From Galeopsis tetrahit (Eukaryota > Streptophyta > Magnoliopsida > Lamiales > Lamiaceae), in contig OY776123.1 in NCBI GenBank assembly GCA_963675135.1, positions 7,628,501 to 7,692,500 of the forward strand: a DNA stretch of 64,000 bases. The letters run 5' to 3'. Positions 34,456 through 45,655 of the stretch are shown here, piece by piece (positions within the stretch are counted from its first letter, which is position 1; the number at the start of each line of letters is the position of its first letter). Made by a program: the position numbers and the translations under genes. The notes under the pieces were generated by a model that was given only the letters and a program-made list of their open reading frames with translations, ran no database searches and was not told where the DNA came from.

Positions 34456-34855
34456 GTGGTCTTTATTTGTTGTCAACAACTCGAACACGACGGCGTCGAT
34501 CTGTCCAAGGTTCAGCCAGATCCGTCACGATACGCCATTGTTTCACCAACAAGCTATGTAATTCTGTCCAAGGTTCAGCCAAATCCACTCGAATACGACA
34601 TCGTCGATCTGTTCAAGATATGTAATTCTGTGTTTTAAAATTTAAGTGGGATGTTTTGAAGTGATCAATCATGGGATTTCTCCAGATTTAATGAAGCTGG
34701 TTTTGTTTCTTGCCGGTGGAATTTATGAGATTGCACCGGAGATGAAGAAAACGGTGGCAAGGTCGCCGGAGCGGCCGTACGGGTTTGAGGAGATAATCCA
34801 CGGTGAGGAGGAGATTAAAGATCAAGGTGAAGATTTTTTGTGGTGTGAAGATTAA
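34456..34855 (+). pseudogene. 2-oxoglutarate/Fe(II) dioxygenase N-terminal fragment
   Basis: 34646-34852 reads GCFEVINHGISPDLMKLVL, then FLAGGIYEIAPEMKKTVARS and PERPYGFEEIIHGEE, ending FLWCED and stop. WGCFEVINHGI.PDL and the KK..SPERPYG.EE pattern are the N-terminal (DIOX_N) domain of plant 2-oxoglutarate-dependent dioxygenases. There is no ATG; a stop precedes GTG 34646. Upstream 34486-34626 has VDLSKVQPDPSRYAIV-like sequence, with a 63-base unit tandemly duplicated (34501 and 34564). The Fe-binding HxD...H core is absent. A truncated, non-functional fragment. Confidence 0.7.
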
Positions 34856-35582
34856 AGATTAAAGATCAGATGAAGATTCATGGATTCTTTCCATTTTTCT
34901 ATTTATTGCTTAGTTGTGAAGCTTCTTTGATGAAAATTTCGTTGTGATTGTGGTGCCTTTTTTGGGATTTGAAAATTTAATTAGGTTCAAGGTTTTGGAT
35001 TGTTATACAGATCCATTGGGTTAGAAAAACAAGCTCATAAATAGTGGGAGCATTGAGAATGTCCCTCTTGAATCTTCATTGTATTTAATCTGCTATGGAA
35101 TTGATTGTAAATTTGTTAAGAAATGTTCTTTGTGTGGTCAATTTCTAGTGGGAATGTCCCTCTTGATTTGGGAGTATGTATGTTGTTTTGCAGTGGAGTC
35201 AGAATGGGTATGAAAGTATGATCTGCTTCACATATAACACAAATGCTTATACAATCACTGATCACTGATGGGATATTTGAATGTGTGTCATTTTTGGCAT
35301 TTTAACACCAGATTGGTGAATTCCATCTGTTTGTGTTCCTAACAACTAGAAATTATTGTTTTTACACTAGAAGGCCTGGAAAAGTCGAGTAGGAGATGAG
35401 TTACATCACTTGAGTGGACTTAAAATCAAGGTATTATGAAATGTTTGTAAGTTGTTCAAGAGCAGTAGCTTGCCAAATGTAGATGGATTCAGTAGTTTTA
35501 TTCTAATTATAGATCATCTGCTTTTTTTTTTGTTTATTCAAATATAAGTGGTTGTGTTATTAATGTTTATGAATGATGGAAT

Positions 35583-35765
35583 ATGCAGTTGGAATACGTT
35601 GAGGAGAGAAGAATCAAGGACCTCGTAAAGAAGCTTCCTGAGTTTATTAGCTATCCAATTTACCTCTGGGCTGAGAAAACAACCGAAAAGGAGATTAGCG
35701 GAACCAAAGAAGGAAGAGGAGGGAATACAAATGGAGGTCGACTTAGGAGTGAAAAGAAGAAATAA
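35583..35765 (+). pseudogene. HSP90 middle-domain exon fragment
   Basis: After an AG (atatgcag) the frame reads LEYVEERRIKDLVKKLPEF, then ISYPIYLWAEKTTEKEIS and a Gly/Lys-rich tail with stop. LEY.EERR.KDLVKKHSEFISYPI.LW.EKT.EKEIS is the conserved cytosolic HSP90 segment at the end of the ATPase domain and start of the charged linker. Only this about 40-residue piece is present, next to an unrelated dioxygenase fragment, so it is a captured or transposed fragment. Confidence 0.85.
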
Positions 35766-35779
35766 CCATGTTTGATTTG

Positions 35780-36600
35780 GCTAGTAGATTGAGGAATGGG
35801 TATTGAATATTTGATTGATCAATTGTTGTTGGAGTCTTTATTTTATGCATATTGTTTTAAATGTAATTATATATACAACATATATAATTATATGTACGCA
35901 TATATTATATATGCATATATCAAAATATATGCGCTTAATATATTCTTTTCAAATAGTGTTAAATATAGTCATAATATCTTTGACATATTGACATTTTCAA
36001 ATATAATAAATTAAATATATTTATAAAAGTGGTACGCAACAAATTTTTGCATATGCAACATTTTTTTGCATGTCAATGAGAATATGCAACATATTTATGG
36101 GAATCGAATTGGAAGATTAATAATTTTTTAAAATTTTGGAAAGTTATAAATGAGTAGAATTTTAGAAATATTTTTACCGATTTTGTTTTTAATAGTTGAC
36201 TTTATAATACTAATTTTGCTGAAATTAATTTTTTAAGATTCGAAATCCATTTTTATTTTGAAGTCGATAGATTAGGAATGTTTCGAGAAATTCATATGCA
36301 CCGATATTCTTGAAGTTGGTAGATTAGGAATGATAGTTTTAAATTTGAAAACTTAATTAACTCGCACAAATTTTGAGGATAACTACATAATTTGAAATTT
36401 AAAATTAATTATAATATAAGAGTATAATTGTACATTTAAGTTGAATTTTGGCTTGATATGTAATAGCAAATAAATTTTCCTTGATTTACAAAAACTTAGG
36501 GTGAAATGGTCTATAGTGTAATTCTCCCAATAATTTATGTAGCGGTTTTGAATAGTCTATAAGGAAAAGTGTAACATACATTTTACAATTTTTTAGCATC
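35780..36600. other. AT-rich spacer
   Basis: Includes 'atatacaacatatataattatat' low-complexity sequence at 35865-35950. No gene, terminal repeat or RNA seen. Confidence 0.35.
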
Positions 36601-36659
36601 TTATTTTGCAATATTTGATGACCAAGTCCACTCAATTCCATTTTATATAAGAAACTCAA

Positions 36660-39133
36660 AGTAATCATTCAAAACCTAATGAACTCCACTGCTTTTTTCA
36701 GTTATAATAACTAACACTTTTCATTAAAATATTGTGTTGCACTTTTCAAGTATATTTTTGTGTTGCACTTTCGAGTTATACGTACTAACTTGCACTTTCT
36801 AGTTATAATGATTTACATTTTTTATTAAAAGTTGTGTTGCACTTTTCAATTATAGTGACTTACACTTTTTAGAAATATTGACTTACACTTTTCAAGACAC
36901 ACAATTTTGAAAAAAAAATTACCAATAAAAAAAATTACAAAAAAAAAAAAAAAAAAATTGACTAAGTCAAAATTTTTATTCACAATATTCTTGAATATTT
37001 ATGGTTCACAATATTCTTGAATATTTAGAATTTAGGTTGACCAAATCCACTCAATTCCTTATATTATAAGGAATTGATTCTATATAAGACCAATCCAATG
37101 AGAATTTCATTCATTACATCTTTCATTAAATATAAACATCTTTATAAGAATTTATTGACGTACTGCCACATAAGCGTGGCACAAAAATAGTACTCGCGGA
37201 GTCACGGGTGGACTCTATATAATTTCCTGGGAAGTATATCTACTAAAAAAATCTAAGGGTGTATTCACCAAGGTGACACAAACTAAACAACATGTACAGA
37301 AAAAGCCCAAAACGAATACTAAAAAGAAATAAAAAATGAGGAAAAAAAGTCCAAACTCAAAGTAATTATTCAAAACCTAATGAACTCACAAACTAAACAT
37401 GTACAGAAAAAAGCCCAAAATGAATACTAAAAAAACAAAAAATGGGAATAAAAGTCCAAACTCAAAGTAATCATTCAAAACCTAATGAACTCAGCCGGTT
37501 TTCAGTTATAATAACTAACACTTTTCCTTAAAATATTGTGTTACATTTTTCAAGTATGTTGACATGCACTTTTTAATAATATTGTGTTGCACTTTCTAGT
37601 TATACGTACTAACTTGCACTTTCTAGTTATAATGATTTACATTTTTTATTAAAAGTTGTGTTGCACTTTTCAATTATAGTGACTTACACTTTTTAATAAA
37701 AAAATGTGTTACTTTTTAGTAATATTGACTTACACTTTTCAAGACACACAATTTTAAAAAAAAAATATTACCAATAAAAAAAAATTACAAAAAAAAAAAA
37801 ATTGACAAAGTCAAAAATTTTATTCACAATATTTTTGAATATTTATGGTTCAAAATATTCTTAAATATTTAGGATTTAAGTTGACCAAGTCCACTCATTG
37901 ATTCTAAAGACCAATCAAATGAGAATTTATTGACGTACTGTCACATAAGCCGTGGCACAAAAATAGTACTCATGTAGTCACGGGTGGACTCTATATAATT
38001 TCCATTGGAAGTATATCTACTAAAAAAATATAAGGGTGTATTCACCCCAAACTAAACAACGTGTACAGAAAAAAGCCCAAAACAAATACTAAAAAGAAAT
38101 AAAAAATGGGGAAAAAAGTCCAAACTCAAAGTAATCATTCAAAATCTAATGAACTCCGCCGCAGTTATAATAACTAACACTTTTCATTAAAATATTGTGT
38201 TGCACTTTTAAAAAAAAAAAAAAAAAAAAATTGACAAAGTCAAAATTTTTATTCACAATATTCTTGAATATTTAGGATTTAGGTTGACAAGTCCACTCAA
38301 TTCCTTATAAGGAATTGATTCTATATAAGACCAATCCAATGAGAATTTCATTCATTACATCTTTCATTAAATATAAACACCTTTATAAGAATTTGTTGAC
38401 GTACTGACATATAAGCGTGGCACAAAAATAGTACTCAAGGAGTCACGGGTGGACTCTATATAATTTCCATGGGAATTATATCTACTAAAAAAAATCTAAG
38501 GGTGTATTCACCAAGGTGACACAAACTAAACAACATGTACAGAAAAAGCCCAAAACGAATACTAAAAAGAAATAAAGAAAATGGAAAAAAAAAGTTCAAA
38601 CTCAAAGTAATCATTCAAAAACTAATGAACTCACAAACTAAACAACATGTACAGAGAAAAAGCCCAAAATGAATACTAAAAAAAATAAAAAATGGGAAAA
38701 AAAAATCCAAACTCAAAGTAATCATTCAAAACCTAATGAATACATGCACTTTTTAATAATATTGTGTTGCACTTTTTAGTTATATGTACTAACTTACACT
38801 TTCTAGTTATAATGATTTACATTTTTTATTAAAAGTTGTGTTGCACTTTTCAATTATAGTGACTTACACTTTTTAATAAAAAAATGAGTTACACTTTTTA
38901 CTTTTTAGTAATATTGATTTACACTTTTCAAGACACACAATTTAAAAAAAAAATAAAAATTGACAAAGTTAAAAATTTTATTCACAATATTCTTGAATAT
39001 TTAGGATTTAGGTTGACCAAGTCCACTCAATTCCTTATAAGGAATTGATTCTGACCAATCCAATGAGAATTTCATTCATTACATCTTTCATTAAATATAA
39101 ACACCTTTATAAGAATTTATTGACGTACTGTGA
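36660..39133. repeat. Degenerate tandem array, units about 0.47-0.78 kb
   Basis: Units share, in order: 'aaaacctaatgaactcc', 'ttgtgttgcacttttcaatt' blocks, 'ttgaccaagtccactcaattcc', 'tttcattaaatataaacacc', 'ttgacgtactgccacataagcg', 'gggtggactctatataattt', 'aagggtgtattcaccaagg', 'acatgtacagaaaaagccc'. The word 'ttgacgtactg' marks units at about 37155, 37931, 38400 and 39120. The array resumes at 43865 after the copia insertion. Single related units lie at 52820-53110 and, more diverged, 27690-27790. No coding. Confidence 0.85.
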
Positions 39134-39869
39134 GAGCATCTCCTATGCTAGGTAGAAATTTTTGGGTATGAATTTGCCATGTTTGCGCACATGTGTGCCA
39201 TCTCAAAAGTTTTATACTCCTTCCTCTTCCAATCATTCCTACCTCAAAAGTAACTAATGGGTCCCACTATCAAATCATATATATTTATTATCTTTAACTA
39301 TTAACTATTTTTGTTATGAATTATTTATTTATTCAATTAAATAATAATTATAAAATTATAAAATCTTGGTGTAACATAATATTTAAAAAAATGGTTGTTA
39401 AAATTTCATTTAAACCATACAATTAAGGAGTACAAAAAAAAAATTATTGCGAATAAAAATTAAAATTAATACAATTAAGGAGTACAAAAAAAAAATTTAT
39501 TGCGAATAAAAATTAAAATTAAGAGTACAACATAAAAAAAAATTATTGCAAACATAAATTACAACACCAATTTAAAATAATAATTAAATGCTTCATAAAT
39601 TAAATTAAAAAAAAGTTAGCGGTGGGACCACAATATTACAGCCCACTTATGCGTGAGTCTACGCTGAAGAAAATACATTCATTTTTGTATATTTGTTCCT
39701 CACGCTCCACTCTCCCTTTTTCTCCTTTTTTATCTCTACGTGGGTAGTCACAGCCCTTCCCCCAACCCTCTTTCTCTGCCACCTCAGCATCCTCACAGTG
39801 CAGGATTTTTTATTTTCTTGGTAGAGGTAGTGCTCCACGTGGGATCTCTACCTCCCATTGTGGATGCCC
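39134..39869. mobile_element. PIF/Harbinger-type MITE (Tourist-like)
   Basis: Ends GAGCATCTCCTATG and, inward from the right, GGGCATCCACAATG. A 3-bp flank TGA is present on both sides (39131-39133, 39870-39872). The interior is AT-rich with two tandem 'ttattgcgaataaaaattaaaatta' units at 39445-39530. It sits within the tandem array. Confidence 0.6.
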
Positions 39870-39873
39870 TGAC

Positions 39874-40104
39874 TATTGAGAGATATCAAATATTTGAATA
39901 ATATTTGATTTACAGATTCGACTATATCTGCTGCATTATTTTCGCACCATATCTTTACATTAGTTGCAAGTTGGCCCATAGTTAGTTAGGCCCATTTAAG
40001 GTGTTTATATACTTTGCCTTGTTACCAGTTTACAACCTAATGAGAATCAGAATTGTTTTCATACGTATACTTTCAATTTCTTCATATACTCTCAGTTTTT
40101 AACA
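39874..40104 (+). repeat. 5' LTR of copia element
   Basis: 231 bp, TATTGAGAGATATC to TTTTTAACA. Differs from the 3' LTR at only four positions. The 5-bp target duplication CTGAC lies at 39869-39873 and 43865-43869. The first bases TATTG probably come from a canonical TGTTG in the source element, since both LTRs share them. Confidence 0.9.
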
Positions 40105-40117
40105 TGGCATCAGAGCC
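40105..40117 (+). other. Copia primer binding site
   Basis: TGGCATCAGAGCC directly follows the LTR. It is one base off TGGTATCAGAGC, the initiator-methionine tRNA site used by most copia elements. Confidence 0.75.
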
Positions 40118-40174
40118 AAATCCCTGGTAACCAACTCAAATTCACGAGTTGTACAATAGTGTGTGGATCGTTGA

Positions 40175-43100
40175 TTGATATCAATGGCGGACGGCGATAA
40201 GGCCAGCGGGCAGATTCTTCATTCTCGCGCAAGCCGTGTGGGCAGCGGTCCTAGCCAGATTTCAGGGCTCACGATTGAGCAGTTACAGCACTTAGCCGAG
40301 TACATACGATCCGAACGGGACGATGAATGCATCTCCACTTCTAAACCGACAGCGAACATGGCAGGTATGATGCCATCGTTCTCCTCGCCATGGATAATCG
40401 ATTCGGGGGCGACCGAACATATCACATATCAGATGGACGGGCTATTCGATTTAGTGACAAACCACTCTGAACCATCTGTGAGAATACCTAATGGCGAGGT
40501 TATACCAGTTCATGGCATTGGACGTTCTGACTTGGGAAATGGATTATGCCTCAGTCGGGTTCTTTATATTCCCCAATTTAGATGCAATCTTTTATCGGTT
40601 AGTCGAATTACAAATGAACTAAATTGTGTTTTCACATTCTTTTCGGATTTTTGCATCTTACAGGCCTTACCCTCGAGGACACTGATTGGAGTGGGTAGAA
40701 AGTGTGATGGTCTATACTACATGGAACCTTTGAAAAGTGAAGGGGCCATTTTAGCAGTCGTTGGGAGTTCAGATTTATGACATAAACGATTGGGGCATGC
40801 TTCTGAGGGAAAGTTACGGCATATTCATTGTCTAAAAGGGTTTAAGAACAATTTAAATTTTTGTGATTCCTGTATTCGAGCTAAACAAACTAGATTGCCA
40901 TTTCCTATTAGCACTACTGTTACTTCTCAATGTTTTGAATTGATACACTGTGATATATGGGGTCCTTACAGATGTGACTCATTTACTGGTGCTCGATATT
41001 TTTTATCCATAGTTGATGATTATAGTAGAGGTGTTTGAGTTTTCCTTCTCCAACAGAAATCCGAAGTTCCAGGCCTCTTGATGAAGTTTTTTGAAATGAT
41101 CCGCACACAATTTAGACACACAGTCAGACGAGTTCGTTCGGATAATGGTTTCGAGTTTCAAGCCAAACCCTTGCTTGAATATTATGCTAATAATGGAATG
41201 TTGGTGGAAACCTCTTGCACTGATACGCCACAGCAAAATGGTGTCGTTGAACGCAAGCATCGTCACATACTTGAGGTAGCTAGGGCTCTTCGATTTGAAT
41301 CAGGCCTTCCGATTGAGTTTTGGGGCGAGTGCATCCTGACCGCAGTGTACATCATTAACCGTCTTCCATCACCAGTCATTGAGAATAAGACACCCTATGA
41401 AATTTTGTTCCATAAACATCCGTCTTATGATCACATTAGGGTCTTTGGGTGTTTAGCACATGAGAATCGCCGCAAGGATAAGTTCGGAGAAAGAGGGAGC
41501 GCATGTGTATTTGTCGGCTACCCATTTGGACAAAAAGCGTATCGTGTTTTTGATTTACGGACTCAGAAATTCTACACCTCTCGTGATGTAACTTTTGTTG
41601 AAGACACTTTTCCCTTTCGCGGAAGTGATGACATGGAATTTTTTGAGGCCGTTCAAGCAGCCCAAACTCACATTCGAGCTCCTTCCCCCGAGCCCAATCT
41701 TTCAGCCCGTCCGTACATCAAGCAAGCCCAGCCACTAGTCATTGTCGATGATGTTGTACCTAACGCTGATCACCCTGCCGACAAGATTGCATACGGTGAG
41801 AACCCTATTGATGTTGCGCCTAGCACTGATCACCCTGTCGACCAGGTTGCACACAGCGAGAACCCTACTGATCATCCTACATTTGATATTGCTACTCGGA
41901 TCAGTCACCGTGTCAAGAAACGTCCTAAACATTTGGATGCATATGAGACCATATTGCCGCCCTCGATAGACCACTCACACTCCACCGCCAATTCAGTCGA
42001 CTCGACGGTACATCCTCTATCCCACTTTGTCAATTATGATAAATTCTCTTCGGCTCATAAATCCTTCTTAGCAGCCATCACGTCTCGTGATGAGCCAAAA
42101 TACTTTACTCAGGCTGTTCGAGATCCATTATGGCGGGAGGCCATGGAAAAGGAAATTCGTGCTTTGGAAACTAATGGCACGTGGATCATAACCGATTTGC
42201 CACCCGGAAAAAAGGTTGTTGGATCAAAGTGGGTATACAAGATTAAGTACAAACCGAATGGTGAAGTCGAGCGATACAAGGCTCGTTTGGTAGCAAAAGG
42301 ATTCACTCAGGTTGAAGGGGTTGATTTCCATGAAACATTCGCACCCGTGGCAAAACTGGTCACAGTTCGTTGCATGTTAAGTGTTGCGGCACGTCGAAAT
42401 TGGGAGGTACACCAACTTGATGTTAACAACGCCTTCCTCCACGACGATTTACATGAACATGTATACATGCGAATTCCGCAAGGTTTTGCAAAAGAAGGAG
42501 AGACTCGAGTTTGCAAACTACAAAAATCACTTTATGGCCTTCGACAGGCATCCCGAAATTGGTATGAGAAATTTACACATGCCCTCGTTGAAATTGGATT
42601 TCGTCAATCTCGAGCTGATCATTCTCTTTTCACTTTTCGGAAAGGGACCACTTACGTTTCCGCACTCATCTATGTCGACGACGTTCTTTTGACCGACAAT
42701 AATTCCTCTCACATCGGTTTTGTTAAACATTATTTGGATGACAAGTTTAGCATTAAGGATTTGGGCATGTTAAAATATTTTTGGGCATCGAAGTGGCTCG
42801 ATCACCCGAAGGTTTTGTCTTGAGTCAACGCAAATATACACTTGACATATTGGAAGAAAGTGGATTGCAAGGTTGCCGCCCAAGTGCGTTTCCCATTGAG
42901 CAAAATCTTAAGTTGCGCCCCGATGATGAAACACCGCTTGTTGATGCTACACAATATCGCCGTTTAGTTGGGCGTCTTCTCTACCTCACAGTGACTCGCC
43001 CCGACATCGTATTTTCAGTAAGCCAATTAAGCCAATTCTTAAGCCGACCACGTCAAAGCCATCTGAATGCCGTGCACCGAGTTCTACGTTACTTGAAGCA

Positions 43101-43626
43101 AACACCCGGACAAGGGATATTCTTATCCGCTCACGGCAGCTTTGATCTTCGCGGACACTGCGACGCGGACTGGGCTGGATGCTCGTTCACTAGGCGGTCA
43201 TCTACCGGATATTTTATCACACTTGGAGACTCGCCAATTTCTTGGCGCACAAAGAAGCAATCTGTTGTATCCCGGTCCTCTGCTGAGGCAGAATATCGAG
43301 CAATGGCTACCACTGTGTGCGAAATTATTTGGTTAAGATGGTTATTGCAAGATTTCGACATTAGGCAAACCGGACCTACACCCCTTTATTGTGATAATCA
43401 AGCGGCTCGCCATATTGCTGTCAATCCGGTTTTTCATGAACGTACGAAGCACGTTGAAATGGATTGTTATTTTGTCCGAGAAAGAGTCACTAATGGAGAT
43501 ATCAAACCTTGCATGATTTCAACGACGAATCAAGTGGCAGACATTTTCACTAAACCTCTTGGTGTCGATCGTTTTCGTTTTCTTCGTGGCAAGTTGGGTG
43601 TTCGAGACTTACACGCTCCAACTTGA
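40175..43626 (+). pseudogene. Ty1/copia polyprotein, gag-deleted, two stops, one frameshift
   Basis: Order as in copia. Protease: WIIDSGATEH (near 40390). GAG-pre-integrase zinc region: HKRLGH and CDSCIRAKQ. Integrase: HCDIWGPY, VDDYSR, RSDNGFEF, ERKHRHILEVAR. Reverse transcriptase: WVYKIKYKPNGEVERYKARL, QLDVNNAFLHDDL, catalytic LIYVDDVLLT. RNase H: CDADWAGCSFTRRSSTGY, SRSSAEAEYRAM, YCDNQAA, and end LRGKLGVRDLHAP. The N-terminus is only about 65 residues before the protease, so the capsid/nucleocapsid part of gag is missing. TGA at 40778-40780 and 41036-41038 replaces Trp (LWHKRLGH, GVWVF expected). A base is missing from the T run near 42780, shifting the frame at KYF|LGIEVA. Polypurine tract GAGGAGAAG at 43625-43633. 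Confidence 0.95.
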
Positions 43627-43633
43627 GGAGAAG

Positions 43634-43864
43634 TATTGAGAGATATCAAATATTTGAATAATATTTGATTTACAGATTCGACTATATCTGCTGCATTATT
43701 TTCGCACCACATCTTTACATTAGTTGCAAGTTGGCCCATAGTTAATTAGACCCATTTAAGTTGTTTATATACTTTGCCTTGTTACCAGTTTACAACCTAA
43801 TGAGAATCAGAATTGTTTTCATACGTATACTTTCAATTTCTTCATATACTCTCAGTTTTTAACA
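43634..43864 (+). repeat. 3' LTR of copia element
   Basis: 231 bp, the same as the 5' LTR except four substitutions (one C/T at caccac, two G/A changes in gttaattaga, one G/T at aagttg). Followed by target copy CTGAC at 43865-43869. Confidence 0.9.
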
Positions 43865-44676
43865 CTGACATAAGCGACATAAGCGTGGCACAAAAATAAT
43901 ACTCACGGAGTCACGGGTGGACTCTATATAATTTCCATTGGAAGCATATCTACTAAAAAAAAATATAAGGGTGTATTCACCAACACAAACTAAACAACAT
44001 GTACAGAAAAAAGCCCAAAACGAATACTAAAAAGAAATAAAAAATGGGAAAAAAAGTCCAAACTCAAAGTAATCATTCAAAACCTAATGAACTCCGCCGC
44101 TTTTCAGTTATAATAACTAACACTTTTCATTAAAATATTGTGTTGCACTTTTCAAGTACATTGACATGCACTTTTTAATAATATTGTGTTACACTTTCTA
44201 GTTATAATGATTTACATTTTTTATTAAAAGTTGTGTTGCACTTTTCAATTATAGTGACTTACACTTTTTAATAAAAAAATGTGTTACACTTTTTAGTAAT
44301 ATTGACTTACACTTTTCAAGACACACAATTTTGAAAAAAAAAAAAATTACCAATAAAAAAAAAATACAAAAAAAGAAAAAAAAAATTTGATAAAGTCAAA
44401 AATTTTATTCACATATTCTTGAATATTTATGATTTACAATATTTTGAATATTTAGGATTTAGGTTGACCAAGTCGACCAAATCCAATGAGAATTTCATTC
44501 ATTACATCTTTCATTAAATATAAACACCTTTATAAGAATTTATTGATGTACTGCCACATAAGCGTGGCACAAAAATAGTACTCACGGAGTCACGGGTGGA
44601 CTCTATATCATTTCCATGAGAAGTATATCTACTAAAAAAAATCTATGGGTGTATTCACCAAGGTGACACAAAGTAA
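43865..44676. repeat. Continuation of the tandem array
   Basis: Resumes with 'cataagcgtggcacaaaaataatactcacgg', the sequence expected after 'gtactg' in the unit, and repeats once more (44540 'gatgtactgccacataagcg'). It ends at the Harbinger insertion, in 'gacacaaagtaa'. Confidence 0.8.
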
Positions 44677-45652
44677 GAAGGGTGTATTCAATTGAGATTC
44701 TGTTGGATTTTTTTGGACTTTAAAAAGTCAGTGGATTTAGAAAATTCATAGACTCTATGCAGAGTTTGACTGACTTTTTTATTGATTTATATGGATTTTT
44801 ATAGATTTGACACGATTCCGAAATACACATTTTTTTATTGATTTACATGGATTTCCATAAACTACGCCCCTAAAAAAATTATTATTATCATTATTATTCT
44901 CATCTTCATTTTCATCACAGTTATACCTCGGCCTCATTTTTCACATAGTTAGCAATACTAGTTCTCCATGCATTAGCTTATGTTCTTTGTTGTAGTTGTC
45001 TTTGAGAAAGCAATTCCAAATTTTCCTCTTTCATGTGGTGAATCTTGATCTTCTTTATATTCGACTGGAAATTCATCAGAGCAACCTTCCTTCCGAAGAA
45101 AGTTATGTACTCCAGCGAACTTGTGAATTGCAATTTGAAAATACCAAAAATTCGATTGAATAATTGCATTTTTGGGGTGACGACCTTGACCACCAAAATC
45201 TTTTAGATGATATCGAACACCACGTAATGGGGAATTGACGTCGATTAGATATTATTGACGGTGTCCTATATACTATAATTTTTAAAGAAATAACATAATT
45301 TTAAAATGCAGAGATGTAATTTTTTTCACGATAATAATAATAATGGTGGTGAAAAATCTGTGATGAGAACATAGTTAACACAATTTTTTTTTCTTCTCTT
45401 TCAGAGTCTTCTAAGAGAATCCATTGAAATCTCTACTTTTGATTAGTGAAATTTATTTATATTTTTGAAAGAGAATCCAACGAAATCCATAAAATATTAA
45501 AATATTGTTGAATACCTAAAAATTTCTAAAGACTTTTTAAAATCCATATTGAATACCTCAAAATTTTGAAAGACTTTTAAAAATCCGGATTCAATACCCC
45601 AGATTTTAAAAGTCCAAAAAAATACAACAGAATCTCAATTGAATACACTCCC
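44677..45652 (-). mobile_element. PIF/Harbinger element, 976 bp, deleted derivative
   Basis: Long inverted ends (GGGTGTATTCAATTGAGATT left; GGGAGTGTATTCAATTGAGA inward from the right, matching for over 40 bases) and a TAA target duplication at 44674-44676 and 45653-45655. The paralogous sequence at 52998-53005 ('cacaaactaaacaac') shows the empty site. The minus strand holds shattered HARBI1-type transposase: about 45205-45160 GVRYHLKDFGGQGRHPKNA, 45150-45120 RIFGIFKLQF, 45105-45050 FLRKEGCSDEFPVEYKED, in two frames and lacking the catalytic part. Confidence 0.85.
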
Positions 45653-45655
45653 TAA

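Noticed and set aside
36660..39133. CRISPR-like array
   Set aside because: Units are hundreds of bases, degenerate, without short identical repeats and unique spacers, and the genome is a plant's.
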